Shown: piece by piece, positions 7,992 through 16,737 of the stretch
How the letters are laid out: each line of letters opens with the position of its first letter
Numbering within the stretch: the first letter of the stretch is position 1
Assembly (NCBI GenBank): GCA_947450695.1
Contig: CANFWV010000030.1
Coordinates: forward strand, 1 to 39,772
DNA: 39,772 nucleotides
From: Comamonadaceae bacterium
GTDB lineage: Bacteria > Pseudomonadota > Gammaproteobacteria > Burkholderiales > Burkholderiaceae_C
Direction: 5' to 3'
Made by a program: the position numbers and the translations under genes
The notes under the pieces: model-generated
Databases searched by the model: none
Told to the model about the DNA's origin: nothing
Seen by the model: only the letters and a program-made list of their open reading frames with translations

Positions 7992-9794
7992 TTAAAAAGC
8001 GTCGAGCGCCAGCGCCGTGACGCTGTCAGCGCCTTCCACAATGCTGTCGCGCAGTCCAGGTGCTTTGGTCAGCAGGTGGTCCGCGTAAAAACGCGCCGTG
8101 GTGATCTTGGCATACATGAACTCAGCGCCGAATGCGCCACAGTTGCCCGTGGCCAAGGCCTGTTCTGCCGCCAACAAGGCGCGGGCCATTTGCCAGCCAG
8201 CCATCACGTTGCCTGCCAGCATGAGGTAAGGCACGCTGCCGGCAAAGACCGCATTGGGTGATGTCTTGGTGTGGCTGGCGACGAAGTTGACGACGTCGAG
8301 CAAGGCCAACCGACCGGCTTGCAAACGCTTCGCCATGACCAATGCGTTGGATCCGCCCTGCTGGCGCAACTGTGACTCGGCGATCTCAATTTGCGCAGCA
8401 ATGGCCTTGGCCGTCTGGCCACCGTCACGGGCAGTTTTCCGGCCCACCAAATCATTCGCCTGGATCGCGGTGGTGCCTTCATAAATGGTCAGAATCCGCG
8501 CATCGCGGAAGTACTGCGCCGCTCCGGTTTCTTCGATGTAACCCATGCCGCCGTGCACCTGCACGCCCAGAGAAGTAACGTCCAGGCTCATCTCGGTGCT
8601 GAAGCCTTTGATCAGCGGCACCATGAACTCGTAAAACGCCAAGTTCTGTTTTTTCACCTCGGCATCGTGGTGGTGATGCGACGCGTCATAAGCCGCTGCC
8701 GCCACCGTGGCCATGGCGCGGCAGCCCTCGGTGTACGCGCGCATGGTCATCAGCATGCGCTTCACATCCGGGTGGTGAATGATCGGCCCGCTGCTGGGCA
8801 AAGAGCCATCAACGGGCCGGCTTTGAACGCGGTCTTTGGCAAACTGCACGGCCTTTTGGGTGGCGCGTTCAGCCATGGCGATGCCCTGTACACCGACCGC
8901 AAAACGGGCAGAATTCATCATGATAAACATGTACTCAAGGCCGCGATTTTCTTGACCCACCAAGTAGCCCACAGCGCCGCCATGGTCGCCATACTGCAGC
9001 ACCGCCGTCGGGCTGGCCTTGATGCCGAGTTTGTGCTCGATACTGACGCAATGCACGTCGTTGCGCTCACCCAGCGAGCCGTCGGCCTTGGCCATGAATT
9101 TCGGCACCACAAACAGGCTGATACCCTTGACACCTTCGGGGGCGCCCGTGACGCGGGCCAACACCAAATGAACGATGTTCTCGGCCATGTCGTGCTCACC
9201 GTAGGTGATGTAAATCTTGGTGCCAAACACCTTGTACGTGCCGTCAGGCTGTGGCTCGGCGCGGCTACGCACGGCCGCCAGGTCAGAGCCCGCTTGCGGC
9301 TCAGTCAGGTTCATGGTGCCGGTCCATTGACCGCTGACCATTTTTTCAAGGTAGGTGGCGTTGAGTTCGTCAGAGCCAGCGGTCAGCAGCGCTTCAATGG
9401 CGCCGTCGGTCAGCATCGGGCACAAGGCAAAACTCATATTCGCAGAATTGAGCATTTCACTGCAAGCGGAACCGATGATTTTGGGCAAACCTTGCCCACC
9501 AAAATCAAGTGGGTGCTGCAAGCCTTGCCAGCCACCTTCAACGTACTGCTTAAAGGCCTCCTTGAAACCCGACGTGGTCGTGACCTCGCCTTGATGCCAA
9601 CTTGACGGGTGCTTGTCGCCCTCCCAGTTCAGCGGCGCTAGCACGCCCTCGCTGAACTTGGCTGACTCCTCCAGTACCGCCTGCGCCGTCTCAAAACCAG
9701 CATCTGCGAAAGCTGGCAACTTGGCCAGCTCGTCAATCCCAGCCAAATGCTGGATGTTGAACAACATGTCTTTGACGGGTGCGGTGTAGCTCAT
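7992..9794 (-). CDS. Acyl-CoA dehydrogenase, ~600-residue type
   Basis: A 600-residue FAD enzyme that oxidises an acyl-CoA to the enoyl-CoA and passes electrons to ETF. The N-terminal extension (MSYTAPVKDMLFNIQHLAGI) and length match the long subfamily that includes 3-methylmercaptopropionyl-CoA dehydrogenase (DmdC-like) rather than the ~380-residue short-chain enzymes. The FAD/substrate region reads MNLTEPQAGSDLAAVRSRAE; the putative catalytic base is E439 in TIYEGTTAIQA; a C-terminal domain follows. The gene lies directly downstream of etfBA, its electron acceptor, but a terminator-like hairpin separates them, so it may also have its own promoter. Chain-length specificity cannot be read from sequence; the DmdC label is only a family resemblance. 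Confidence 0.92.
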   Translation of the reverse strand: MSYTAPVKDMLFNIQHLAGIDELAKLPAFADAGFETAQAVLEESAKFSEGVLAPLNWEGDKHPSSWHQGEVTTTSGFKEAFKQYVEGGWQGLQHPLDFGGQGLPKIIGSACSEMLNSANMSFALCPMLTDGAIEALLTAGSDELNATYLEKMVSGQWTGTMNLTEPQAGSDLAAVRSRAEPQPDGTYKVFGTKIYITYGEHDMAENIVHLVLARVTGAPEGVKGISLFVVPKFMAKADGSLGERNDVHCVSIEHKLGIKASPTAVLQYGDHGGAVGYLVGQENRGLEYMFIMMNSARFAVGVQGIAMAERATQKAVQFAKDRVQSRPVDGSLPSSGPIIHHPDVKRMLMTMRAYTEGCRAMATVAAAAYDASHHHHDAEVKKQNLAFYEFMVPLIKGFSTEMSLDVTSLGVQVHGGMGYIEETGAAQYFRDARILTIYEGTTAIQANDLVGRKTARDGGQTAKAIAAQIEIAESQLRQQGGSNALVMAKRLQAGRLALLDVVNFVASHTKTSPNAVFAGSVPYLMLAGNVMAGWQMARALLAAEQALATGNCGAFGAEFMYAKITTARFYADHLLTKAPGLRDSIVEGADSVTALALDAF

Positions 9795-9832
9795 GACGAG
9801 TCTCCAGAAGAATCACATATAAATTGAATGAA

Positions 9833-9860
9833 AAAAAAGCACCCCGAGGGATGCTTTTTT
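9833..9860 (-). terminator. Intrinsic terminator after etfA
   Basis: AAAAAAGCA and TGCTTTTTT flank a short CCC/GGG inner stem with one mismatch. On the minus strand the hairpin is followed by a run of T (complement of 9831-9838), so leftward transcripts from etfBA should terminate here. The A/T tracts make it potentially bidirectional. It lies between the etfA stop and the acyl-CoA dehydrogenase start. Confidence 0.8.
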
Positions 9861-9873
9861 CACCGGCACACTT

Positions 9874-10806
9874 TTAAAGTGCGGCCGTCAGTTCCGGCAC
9901 GGCCACGAACAGGTCGGCTTCAAGTCCGTAATCAGCCACGCTAAAAATCGGTGCCTCGCCGTCCTTGTTGATCGCCACTATGACCTTGCTGTCTTTCATA
10001 CCAGCCAAGTGCTGAATCGCCCCTGAAATGCCAGCCGCGATGTACAGCTGCGGTGCCACGATCTTGCCTGTTTGGCCAACTTGCCAATCGTTCGGCGCGT
10101 AGCCTGCGTCCACCGCAGCGCGCGAAGCACCCAGTGCAGCGCCGAGCTTGTCGGCCAGCGGCGTCATGACTTCGTCAAACTTTTCAGCACTGCCGAGTGC
10201 CCTTCCGCCGCTGACGATGATCTTGGCTGCCGTCAATTCAGGGCGGTCGCTCTTGGCGATTTCGCTGCCCATGAAAGTCGACTTACCGCTGTCAGCCAAG
10301 CCCGTCACAACCTCCACAGCAGCAGAGCCGCCAGTGGCTGCAGCCGGGTCAAAACCGGTGGTACGCACAGTGATGACTTTGACGGCATCTAGGCTTTGAA
10401 CCGTGGCGATGGCATTACCCGCATAGATCGGACGCTCAAACGTATCAGCACTGTCGACTTGGGTGATATCGGAAATCTGACCAACATCCAACGTGGCAGC
10501 CACGCGCGGCGCGATGTTCTTGCCCGAGGCCGTCGACGGGAACAAGATGTGTGAATACGACGGAGCCAAAGCGACCACTTGCGCGGCCATGTTCTCAGCC
10601 AAGCCGTGTTCAAAGTGAGCGCCATCGACGTGAATCACTTTAGCCACACCAGCGATCTGGCTGGCGGCTTGCGCAGCGGCAGCGGCGTTAAAGCCAGCCA
10701 CCAGCACATGCACGTCGCCACCGCACTTGGCGGCTGCGGCAACAGTGTTCAGGGTAGCGGGCTTGATGCTCGCGTTGTCGTGTTCAGCAATTACCAAAGA
10801 AGTCAT
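9874..10806 (-). CDS. etfA: Electron transfer flavoprotein alpha subunit
   Basis: A 310-residue EtfA that binds FAD and, with EtfB, carries electrons from acyl-CoA dehydrogenases to ETF:ubiquinone oxidoreductase. The C-terminal FAD-binding domain is clear: VSGGRALGS, the GQTGK motif (NDWQVGQTGKIVAPQLYIA), AAGISGAIQHLAGMKDS and NKDGEAPIFSVADYG. Length is typical. The ATG at 10806 lies 1 base after the etfB stop with AAGGTGA as Shine-Dalgarno inside the etfB end, so the two subunits should be translated together. A terminator follows the gene. Confidence 0.97.
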   Translation of the reverse strand: MTSLVIAEHDNASIKPATLNTVAAAAKCGGDVHVLVAGFNAAAAAQAASQIAGVAKVIHVDGAHFEHGLAENMAAQVVALAPSYSHILFPSTASGKNIAPRVAATLDVGQISDITQVDSADTFERPIYAGNAIATVQSLDAVKVITVRTTGFDPAAATGGSAAVEVVTGLADSGKSTFMGSEIAKSDRPELTAAKIIVSGGRALGSAEKFDEVMTPLADKLGAALGASRAAVDAGYAPNDWQVGQTGKIVAPQLYIAAGISGAIQHLAGMKDSKVIVAINKDGEAPIFSVADYGLEADLFVAVPELTAAL

Positions 10807-10807
10807 G

Positions 10808-11557
10808 TCAGATCACCTTCGCTTCGTTTTTGAGTTTATCGACGAGTGCAGCCACGTCGGCGACTTTGACACCAGCGCTGCGCTTCGGCGGCTCGCTGAC
10901 TTTGAGGGTTTTGATACGCGGCTTGACGTCCACACCCAAGTCTTCTGGCTTGAACGTGTCCATCTGCTTTTTCTTCGCCTTCATGATGTTCGGCAGCGTC
11001 ACATAGCGCGGCTCATTCAAGCGCAAATCGGTGGTGATGATGGCTGGCAGCGTGAGCACCAGGGTTTCAGAACCGCCATCCACTTCGCGACTGACCGTCA
11101 CCTTGCCATCCGCCACGTCAACTTTGGACGCGAAGGTAGCCTGTGGCCAGCCCAGTAAAGCGGCGAGCATCTGGCCGGTTTGGTTGCAGTCGTCGTCAAT
11201 GGCTTGCTTGCCCAAAATCACCAACTGTGGCTGCTCTTTTTCGACCAAGGCCTTGAGCAGTTTGGCAACGGCCAGCGGCTGCAACTCTTCGGTGGTGTCA
11301 ACCAAAATGGCACGGTCGGCGCCAATGGCCATGGCTGTGCGCAGGGTTTCCTGGCATTGCGTGACGCCGCAGCTTACGGCGATAACTTCGGTCACAGCGC
11401 CTTTTTCTTTCAGGCGGGTGGCTTCTTCAACAGCGATTTCGTCGAAGGGGTTCATGCTCATCTTGACATTCGCGATGTCCACACCTGTGCCGTCTGACTT
11501 GACGCGTACCTTGACGTTGTAATCCACCACGCGTTTGACGGGTACCAAAACCTTCAT
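10808..11557 (-). CDS. etfB: Electron transfer flavoprotein beta subunit
   Basis: A 249-residue EtfB, partner of EtfA; the family binds AMP structurally. The N-terminus [20 protein letters not shown] and segments [39 protein letters not shown] and [20 protein letters not shown] are typical. A GGAG Shine-Dalgarno lies 9 bases before ATG 11557. It is the first gene of an etfB-etfA operon and is preceded by a 10-bp palindrome that may be a regulator site. The gene lies 43 bases downstream of the MscS stop, all on the same strand. Confidence 0.97.
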   Translation of the reverse strand: MKVLVPVKRVVDYNVKVRVKSDGTGVDIANVKMSMNPFDEIAVEEATRLKEKGAVTEVIAVSCGVTQCQETLRTAMAIGADRAILVDTTEELQPLAVAKLLKALVEKEQPQLVILGKQAIDDDCNQTGQMLAALLGWPQATFASKVDVADGKVTVSREVDGGSETLVLTLPAIITTDLRLNEPRYVTLPNIMKAKKKQMDTFKPEDLGVDVKPRIKTLKVSEPPKRSAGVKVADVAALVDKLKNEAKVI

Positions 11558-11580
11558 CGGAAATCTCCAGACATATTGAG

Positions 11581-11596
11581 TTGACGTTAACGTAAG
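11581..11596 (-). promoter_or_regulatory. Palindromic operator candidate upstream of etfB
   Basis: ACGTTAACGT at 11584-11593 is a perfect 10-bp palindrome, extendable to TTGACGTTAACGTAAG with near-symmetry. It lies 27-36 bases before the etfB ATG, where a repressor would block transcription. From memory it resembles ACGTnnACGT sites of MerR/TetR-type regulators of branched-chain and fatty-acid breakdown (LiuR-like) in proteobacteria. The palindrome is seen; the regulator is inferred. Confidence 0.5.
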
Positions 11597-11600
11597 CTAA

Positions 11601-12929
11601 TCATTCTATTCGGCCAGCGGCGGCTGGCGCAACGGCGCCATGAAGATGCACCACCCGCTGGGGGTAAGGAATCTGAACGCCATGGTCGCGCAGCGACTTA
11701 AGAATCGCCATATTGACCAGAGAACGAATGTTCTGCTGGCCATTTTCCGGGTCGACAACCCAGAAGTTAACCGTGAACTCCAGCCCGTCCACGCCAAAAT
11801 TGGTCATATTCACCGACGGCACGGGATCCGGATCTTTGAGCACGCGTGTTTGGCTTGACGCAGCTTCGCTCAGCAGGCGCAAGACCAAGTCAACATCACT
11901 CTCGTAGCCCACAGAGACCACCGTCGAGAGCATCACCCGGCTGTCAGCCAACGACAGGTTTTCAATCCGACTGCTGATGAATATTTCGTTCGGGACGATA
12001 GACTCACGACCTGTCAGCGCCCGCACCACGGTGTAGCGTGCATTGATGTCGGTGATGCGCCCCTCAAAGCCGTCGACCCGAACCATGTCGCCAATGCGCA
12101 CGCTGTGCTCCGCCAGTATCACGAAGCCGCTGACATAGCTGGCGGCCAATTTCTGCAGACCAAAACCAATACCCACACCAATCGCCCCACCCAACACAGA
12201 CAACGCTGTCAGGTCGATGCCCACCGCGGACAGCGCCACCAGCAAGCCGACGAAAACCAGCAAGGCCCGTGTCGCGTTACTGACGGCCTTGCGCAATGAC
12301 AGGTCATTGCCCACCGCAGACCGCAACAGACGCGTTTCAATCGCCGACGAAATCCACAACGCCACAATCAGCACAGCACCCGCCGTCAGCGTGCCTTCAA
12401 TGAGCGTACGCACCGACAGGGTGGTCGCGCCGACACGCCAGTGGATAGTGTCAAGTTCGGCCAGCATCAGCGGTAACAAGCCACTGATCCAAAGCACCAA
12501 GCCGAGCCAAACAAGCCAGGAAATCGTGCGCTCAAGGGCGCGCACCAGCGGCGCCTCTTTGAAGGCAACTTGCAACACCTTGACGCCGAGACGAATGACC
12601 ACCAGCGCCACCAACACCGGCATGGCCACCGTGAAAACAGTGATAGGCAGAGAGGCCGCCAGCATCGCTCGAGCGGCGTAACCCAGGCACAACAGTACCA
12701 AGGGAAACATCACGCCGTCCAGAATTTTTCGGCCAAAAAGAATGGATCGTTTGTCTGTGATGCCCGTGGCGTGGCGAACCAGATAAGTCAACAACCAAGC
12801 CAGGCCCATGCAAGCTGCCAGCACCACGAATTCAATCAAGGCCGCCTGCTGGGCCAGCGCGCTAAACCAGGCTTCGAGTTTCTCCATGTGGATCATCGAG
12901 GTCACGACAGTAGTTCCAGCATCGGCCAT
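11601..12929 (-). CDS. Mechanosensitive ion channel, MscS family
   Basis: A 442-residue inner-membrane channel that opens on membrane tension during osmotic downshock. It is longer than E. coli MscS (~286 residues), with extra N-terminal membrane segments: hydrophobic stretches near residues 32-55, 68-90, 95-115, 135-155 and 180-195 precede the conserved core helix (LLVFVGLLVALSAVGID). The pore helix is rich in Gly/Ala (LGGAIGVGIGFGLQKLAASY). The MscS beta domain (SVRIGDMVRVDGFEGRITDI) and a C-terminal alpha/beta domain follow. ATG 12929 has an AGGAA Shine-Dalgarno. It lies 18 bases after the HDAC-like gene, probably one transcript. The exact channel subtype is not assignable. Confidence 0.93.
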   Translation of the reverse strand: MADAGTTVVTSMIHMEKLEAWFSALAQQAALIEFVVLAACMGLAWLLTYLVRHATGITDKRSILFGRKILDGVMFPLVLLCLGYAARAMLAASLPITVFTVAMPVLVALVVIRLGVKVLQVAFKEAPLVRALERTISWLVWLGLVLWISGLLPLMLAELDTIHWRVGATTLSVRTLIEGTLTAGAVLIVALWISSAIETRLLRSAVGNDLSLRKAVSNATRALLVFVGLLVALSAVGIDLTALSVLGGAIGVGIGFGLQKLAASYVSGFVILAEHSVRIGDMVRVDGFEGRITDINARYTVVRALTGRESIVPNEIFISSRIENLSLADSRVMLSTVVSVGYESDVDLVLRLLSEAASSQTRVLKDPDPVPSVNMTNFGVDGLEFTVNFWVVDPENGQQNIRSLVNMAILKSLRDHGVQIPYPQRVVHLHGAVAPAAAGRIE

Positions 12930-12947
12930 TGAATGTTCCTAAAAATA

Positions 12948-13901
12948 TCAAAGGTCAGCCAAGACCCGAACATGCGCTTCAACGCTGCGAGCCAGCGCAC
13001 TAAGGTTGTAGCCGCCTTCCAGGGAAGACACGATGCGCCCCTTTGAATGGCGCTTTGCCACATCCTTGATGCGCTGCGTGATCCAAGCGTAATCTTGTTC
13101 CACCAAGCCCAACTGACCCAAGTCGTCATCGCGGTGTGCGTCAAAACCAGCGCTGATGAAAATCATCTGCGGCTTGAATTCTTCCAGCCGAGGCAGCCAG
13201 GTTAAATCGATCAACTCACGAATTTTCGGGCCCTTGGTGTAGGGCGGAATCGGCAGATTCAGCAGGTTCGGTGCATCGCTGTCAGCGCCACTATTGGGGT
13301 ACAGCGGGTGCTGAAAAAAGCTCACCATCAAAATCCGCTCATCACCCGTGATGATGTCTTCGGTGCCGTTGCCGTGATGGACATCAAAGTCAACAATGGC
13401 GACACGCTCAAGGCCGTGACGCTGCAGCGCATATTTAGCCGCCACGGCCACACTGTTGATGAAACAAAAACCCATCGATTTGCTGCGGCAAGCATGGTGG
13501 CCGGGTGGACGCACAGCGCAAAAAGCATTCTCAATCTCACCCGCCATCACAGCATCAGTGGCCGCCAATGTGGCACCGGCAGCACGCAGCACAGCGTTCC
13601 AAGTGTGCACATTCATGGCGGTGTCAGGGTCTAGCTGCGCATAAGAAGGCCCCCCCGCGTTGATGTCGTCTGCGAGTTGAGTCGACAGGCCGTGCAGTGC
13701 CGCCACCAGCATGCGGTCGTGCGCTAGCTCAATATCTGACAGCGGCGCCAACGGTGCCTCTCGCCGGTCCAGCACATCAGCAACGCCGGTCATCAACAGT
13801 CGATCTTCAATAGCGTCAAGCCGTTCGGGACATTCCGGATGACCTGCGCCCATCTCGTGTTTACGGCAGTCGGCATGGGTGAAATAGCCAGTTTTGTTCA
13901 T
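12948..13901 (-). CDS. Histone-deacetylase-family protein (class II-like / acetylpolyamine amidohydrolase-like)
   Basis: A 317-residue zinc-dependent deacetylase fold. The active-site His pair is H135-H136 in RPPGHHACR; zinc ligands are D173 and H175 in DFDVHHGNGTED and D254 in AGFDAHRDDDLG; the glycine-rich EGGYNLSALA lies near the C-terminus. All catalytic residues are present, so it should be active. Bacterial members deacetylate small molecules such as acetylpolyamines or acetylated lysine; the substrate here is unknown. It is the first gene of a pair with the MscS channel, 18 bases apart. Confidence 0.9.
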   Translation of the reverse strand: MNKTGYFTHADCRKHEMGAGHPECPERLDAIEDRLLMTGVADVLDRREAPLAPLSDIELAHDRMLVAALHGLSTQLADDINAGGPSYAQLDPDTAMNVHTWNAVLRAAGATLAATDAVMAGEIENAFCAVRPPGHHACRSKSMGFCFINSVAVAAKYALQRHGLERVAIVDFDVHHGNGTEDIITGDERILMVSFFQHPLYPNSGADSDAPNLLNLPIPPYTKGPKIRELIDLTWLPRLEEFKPQMIFISAGFDAHRDDDLGQLGLVEQDYAWITQRIKDVAKRHSKGRIVSSLEGGYNLSALARSVEAHVRVLADL

Positions 13902-13982
13902 CAGATTCTGTGGTCAAGTGGTGGGGAACAAAGCACTTTTTAGCAAATTAGCTTACCACGGGGTTTAGCTTGAATCGTTGAG

Positions 13983-15320
13983 ATGGGCGACTCTGAAGGC
14001 TTCTCTCTCAGACAGCGAGAAGCGCCCCGGAGATGCCTAAAATTGACCCGCAAGCATGCCGCTGCTTGTAAACCAATCCCTCTTCAGCAGGACCACTTTT
14101 TGACTCACCTCACCGCTTTTCAGCTAGCAACCCAAACGGCTCACGCGTTCAGGCTTCGCCTGCGCCATCACAGCGGTGCATGTGCCATGGCGCTCTTAGG
14201 GACGCTGCTTCCCGTACATGCTGCAGAAAACGCTGGCCAGACCGAAGCTGTGATTACCCAGTCGGTGACGGCTGAGGCCCACCAGCAGAAAGCGAAACCC
14301 GCCAAACATTCCCACGCCACCAAGCACAAAAAACCCGGCAAGACGCGCCCTGCCACTGCGGCGGGTCCAGCTTATTCCACACGACCCGAGGTCATGCGTT
14401 TTGCTGACGAGCTCGCCGCACGGCGCAACCTGAATCCTCAGTGGGTGCGCAGAGCCATGGGGCAAGCCGCGCTGGTGCCAGCTGTGGTGCGGCTAATGCA
14501 GCCACCGACCCAGCCTTTTGTGAAAAACTGGGCGGCGTATCGGAACCGCTTTATGGACGCCACCCGCATTGACGCTGGCGTGAAATTCTGGAAAGACAAC
14601 CAAGCCACACTGGCTCGGGCTGAAAAAGAGTACGGCGTACCAAGCGAGATCATCGTCGGCATCATCGGCGTCGAATCCATTTATGGTCGCAACACCGGCA
14701 GCTTTCGCGTCATCGATGCACTCACCACCCTGGCTTTTGACTTTCCAGCCTCCCACCCTCGGGCAGCTGAACGCGCTGCATTTTTCAAAGGTGAGATAGA
14801 ACAATTTCTGAGCCTGCAAAGCCGCTTGGGTGCCGACCCAATGCTGCCACTGGGCAGCTACGCCGGGGCCATGGGCATGCCGCAGTTCATGCCGTCCAGC
14901 TGGGTTCGTTTTGCGGTGGACTTTGACGGCGACGGCAAGATCGACCTGTGGAACAGCCCCGCCGACGTTATCGGCTCCGTCGCCAGCTACTTCAAAGCCT
15001 TCGACTGGAAGCCCGGCATGCCGACGCACTACCCGGTGAGTTTTGACGCTGCCAAACTCGATCTTGACGGCCTGATGGCGCCCGATATTTTGCCAACCTT
15101 CAGCGTCGCCAGCTTCACCGCCAAAGGCGCGGTGCTGGAAGGCGCAGCGCTACAACACAAGGGGCCCTTGGCGCTGGTTGAACTGCTCAACGGGCCGGAC
15201 CCTGCCAGTTATGTCGCTGGCACTGAGAACTTTTACGCCATCACCCGCTACAACTGGAGCAGCTACTACGCCATGGCGGTGATTGAGTTGGGAAACGCCG
15301 TGAAGCTCAGCTTGCCCTAG
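13983..15320 (+). CDS. mltB: Lytic murein transglycosylase B-type (MltB family)
   Basis: A periplasmic lytic transglycosylase that cleaves the MurNAc-GlcNAc bond of peptidoglycan. The catalytic Glu is in IIGVESIYGRNTG (E231 numbered from 13983); downstream LGSYAGAMGMPQFMPSSW and DFDGDGKIDLWNSPADVIGS are typical of the MltB SLT domain. The start is uncertain. From ATG 13983 the first ~39 residues look non-coding and there is no Shine-Dalgarno. A TTG at 14100, preceded by AGGA, would give a long basic signal sequence ending GTLLPVHA-AENA. I see no lipobox, so it is probably soluble rather than a lipoprotein. A Lys/Pro/His-rich linker (AKPAKHSHATKHKKPGK) precedes the catalytic domain. The 3' end abuts the convergent dioxygenase gene. 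Confidence 0.88.
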   Translation: MGDSEGFSLRQREAPRRCLKLTRKHAAACKPIPLQQDHFLTHLTAFQLATQTAHAFRLRLRHHSGACAMALLGTLLPVHAAENAGQTEAVITQSVTAEAHQQKAKPAKHSHATKHKKPGKTRPATAAGPAYSTRPEVMRFADELAARRNLNPQWVRRAMGQAALVPAVVRLMQPPTQPFVKNWAAYRNRFMDATRIDAGVKFWKDNQATLARAEKEYGVPSEIIVGIIGVESIYGRNTGSFRVIDALTTLAFDFPASHPRAAERAAFFKGEIEQFLSLQSRLGADPMLPLGSYAGAMGMPQFMPSSWVRFAVDFDGDGKIDLWNSPADVIGSVASYFKAFDWKPGMPTHYPVSFDAAKLDLDGLMAPDILPTFSVASFTAKGAVLEGAALQHKGPLALVELLNGPDPASYVAGTENFYAITRYNWSSYYAMAVIELGNAVKLSLP

Positions 15321-15329
15321 CGTTTTATG

Positions 15330-16133
15330 TCAAACCACAGTGTGTGAAGTGCCCCACGCATAGGACTCCATCGACAACACGCAATGGTCAATACCGCCGT
15401 TCAAGACCTCGACTGTTTCATCGTTGGCGCTGGCACCCATGGCCAACAACAATGGCAAGAAATGTTCTTCAGTCGGGTGAGCGCGCAGCGCATGCGGCGC
15501 CAAGCGACGGTAGTCCATCAACCTTGACGCATCTTTCGACTGAACCGTTTGCCGCACCCACTTCGTGAACTCCACCACATAGGCTTCCGGCTTGCTTGCC
15601 AATTCCCTGAATTCGTACAGGTTGTGCGTCATGCTGCCAGACCCCAGTATCAAGACACCTTGGTCACGCATCGGTGCCAATACCTGACCCAATTGAAAAG
15701 CTGAAGCCGTCGTCAAATCATGCGGCATGGAGACCTGAAAAACCGGAACATTGGCATTGGGAAAAAGATGCATGAGCGGTACCCAAGCGCCATGGTCCAG
15801 ACCGCGGCGCTCATCCGTCCCGACGGGCCAGCCAGATTGCGCCAGCAACTCACCCACTTCGCGGGCCAACTCGGGGGCGCCTGCTGCAGGATATTGAAGT
15901 TTAAAAAGTGCAGCTGGAAAGCCTCCAAAGTCATGAACCGTTTCAGGCACCGATGCAGTCGACACCTTAACACCCCGTGTTTGCCAATGCGGCGACACCA
16001 CCAACACCGCCCGAATGTGGGCCAACGTCTGCCCTAGCGCGTTGAGTTGAGGCCCCAACTGACTGGGCTCCAAGGCGAATGTCGGTGCGCCATGGGAGAT
16101 GAACAACACAGGGGCTTTTGTTTTGAAAGTCAT
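15330..16133 (-). CDS. DODA-type class III extradiol dioxygenase (YgiD-like)
   Basis: A 267-residue member of the 4,5-DOPA dioxygenase extradiol family (LigB superfamily). Metal ligands are visible at H14 (FISHGAPTFAL) and H49 (VVSPHWQTRG), and the family segment ILGSGSMTHNL is present. E. coli YgiD opens the ring of L-DOPA in vitro, but the natural substrate is a matter of debate. The gene lies 29 bases downstream of a DoxX-family gene on the same strand, opposite a LysR regulator, which suggests a small inducible unit for an aromatic or quinone-type compound. Substrate assignment is inference only. Confidence 0.88.
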   Translation of the reverse strand: MTFKTKAPVLFISHGAPTFALEPSQLGPQLNALGQTLAHIRAVLVVSPHWQTRGVKVSTASVPETVHDFGGFPAALFKLQYPAAGAPELAREVGELLAQSGWPVGTDERRGLDHGAWVPLMHLFPNANVPVFQVSMPHDLTTASAFQLGQVLAPMRDQGVLILGSGSMTHNLYEFRELASKPEAYVVEFTKWVRQTVQSKDASRLMDYRRLAPHALRAHPTEEHFLPLLLAMGASANDETVEVLNGGIDHCVLSMESYAWGTSHTVV

Positions 16134-16162
16134 GACGGCTCGTTTTAAGTGCGCTTGATCAA

Positions 16163-16588
16163 TCAGTCTTGATTTCGGGCGTCAAGGCTCCAGCCGCCTG
16201 CACCATGCGCCGCCAGTGTGAGCAAACCACCCACCACGGCGATATTCTTGAAAAACAAAAGCTGTTGCACGAAGGCTTGGTCTGCCGGCACGCCCCAGTA
16301 GTTATGGAAAAAGAAACTGGCCACCAAGGTGAACACCGCCAACACAACGGCCGCAATGCGTGTTCCAAAACCCGCGAGCAAGGCCACACCACCGACGATT
16401 TCAACCACCATGGCCAGAGCGGCACCCACGGCTGGCAGCGGCAAACCCACTGACGAGATGTAACCCACGGTGCCGGCAAAACCGGTAAGTTTGCCAATGC
16501 CGGCAGGCAGAAACAGAGCGACAAACAGCAAGCGTCCCAGCATGGACAAGGCGTTTTCAATTTGCGAGGTGTTTTGAATGGATTTAGA
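16163..16588 (-). CDS. DoxX family membrane protein
   Basis: A 141-residue inner-membrane protein with four predicted membrane segments: near residues 18-38 (LGRLLFVALFLPAGIGKLTGF), 50-72 (PAVGAALAMVVEIVGGVALL), 77-95 (IAAVVLAVFTLVASFFF) and 108-128 (LFFKNIAVVGGLLTLAA). The DoxX/DoxD family includes thiosulfate:quinone oxidoreductase subunits and many proteins of unknown role, some linked to redox stress. ATG 16588 is chosen because AGGAAATCAAC precedes it; a longer in-frame start at 16630 lacks a Shine-Dalgarno. It heads a two-gene unit with the dioxygenase and diverges from the LysR gene. Confidence 0.88.
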   Translation of the reverse strand, partial: SKSIQNTSQIENALSMLGRLLFVALFLPAGIGKLTGFAGTVGYISSVGLPLPAVGAALAMVVEIVGGVALLAGFGTRIAAVVLAVFTLVASFFFHNYWGVPADQAFVQQLLFFKNIAVVGGLLTLAAHGAGGWSLDARNQD

Positions 16589-16665
16589 CATGTTGATTTC
16601 CTGAAGTTTCGGCTGCGAATGTGCAGTCATCGCCTCCTTGCAGCGGTTTGCTGTCGAGGCATGGG

Positions 16666-16706
16666 TTGTACTTTATTGGATTCAATAATTATGATAAACA
16701 CCATAA
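16666..16706 (+). promoter_or_regulatory. LysR gene promoter with an overlapping dyad
   Basis: A promoter-like pair, TTGTAC (16666-16671) and TATGAT (16690-16695) with 18-base spacing, faces the LysR gene. Over the -10 lies a dyad TTATG-N8-CATAA (16689-16706), the size and AT-rich character expected of a LysR operator in the divergent spacer (16589-16737). An autorepressed regulator that also controls the doxX unit is the natural reading; this is inference. Confidence 0.5.
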
Positions 16707-16737
16707 ATTGATATTTATTGTTTTACCCGGAGGAACA

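Noticed and set aside
8391..9605. 404-codon open frame antisense to the acyl-CoA dehydrogenase gene
   Set aside because: It is rich in His/Arg/Ala as expected from the reverse complement of a high-G+C gene, with no domain signature; the opposite strand encodes a clear enzyme.
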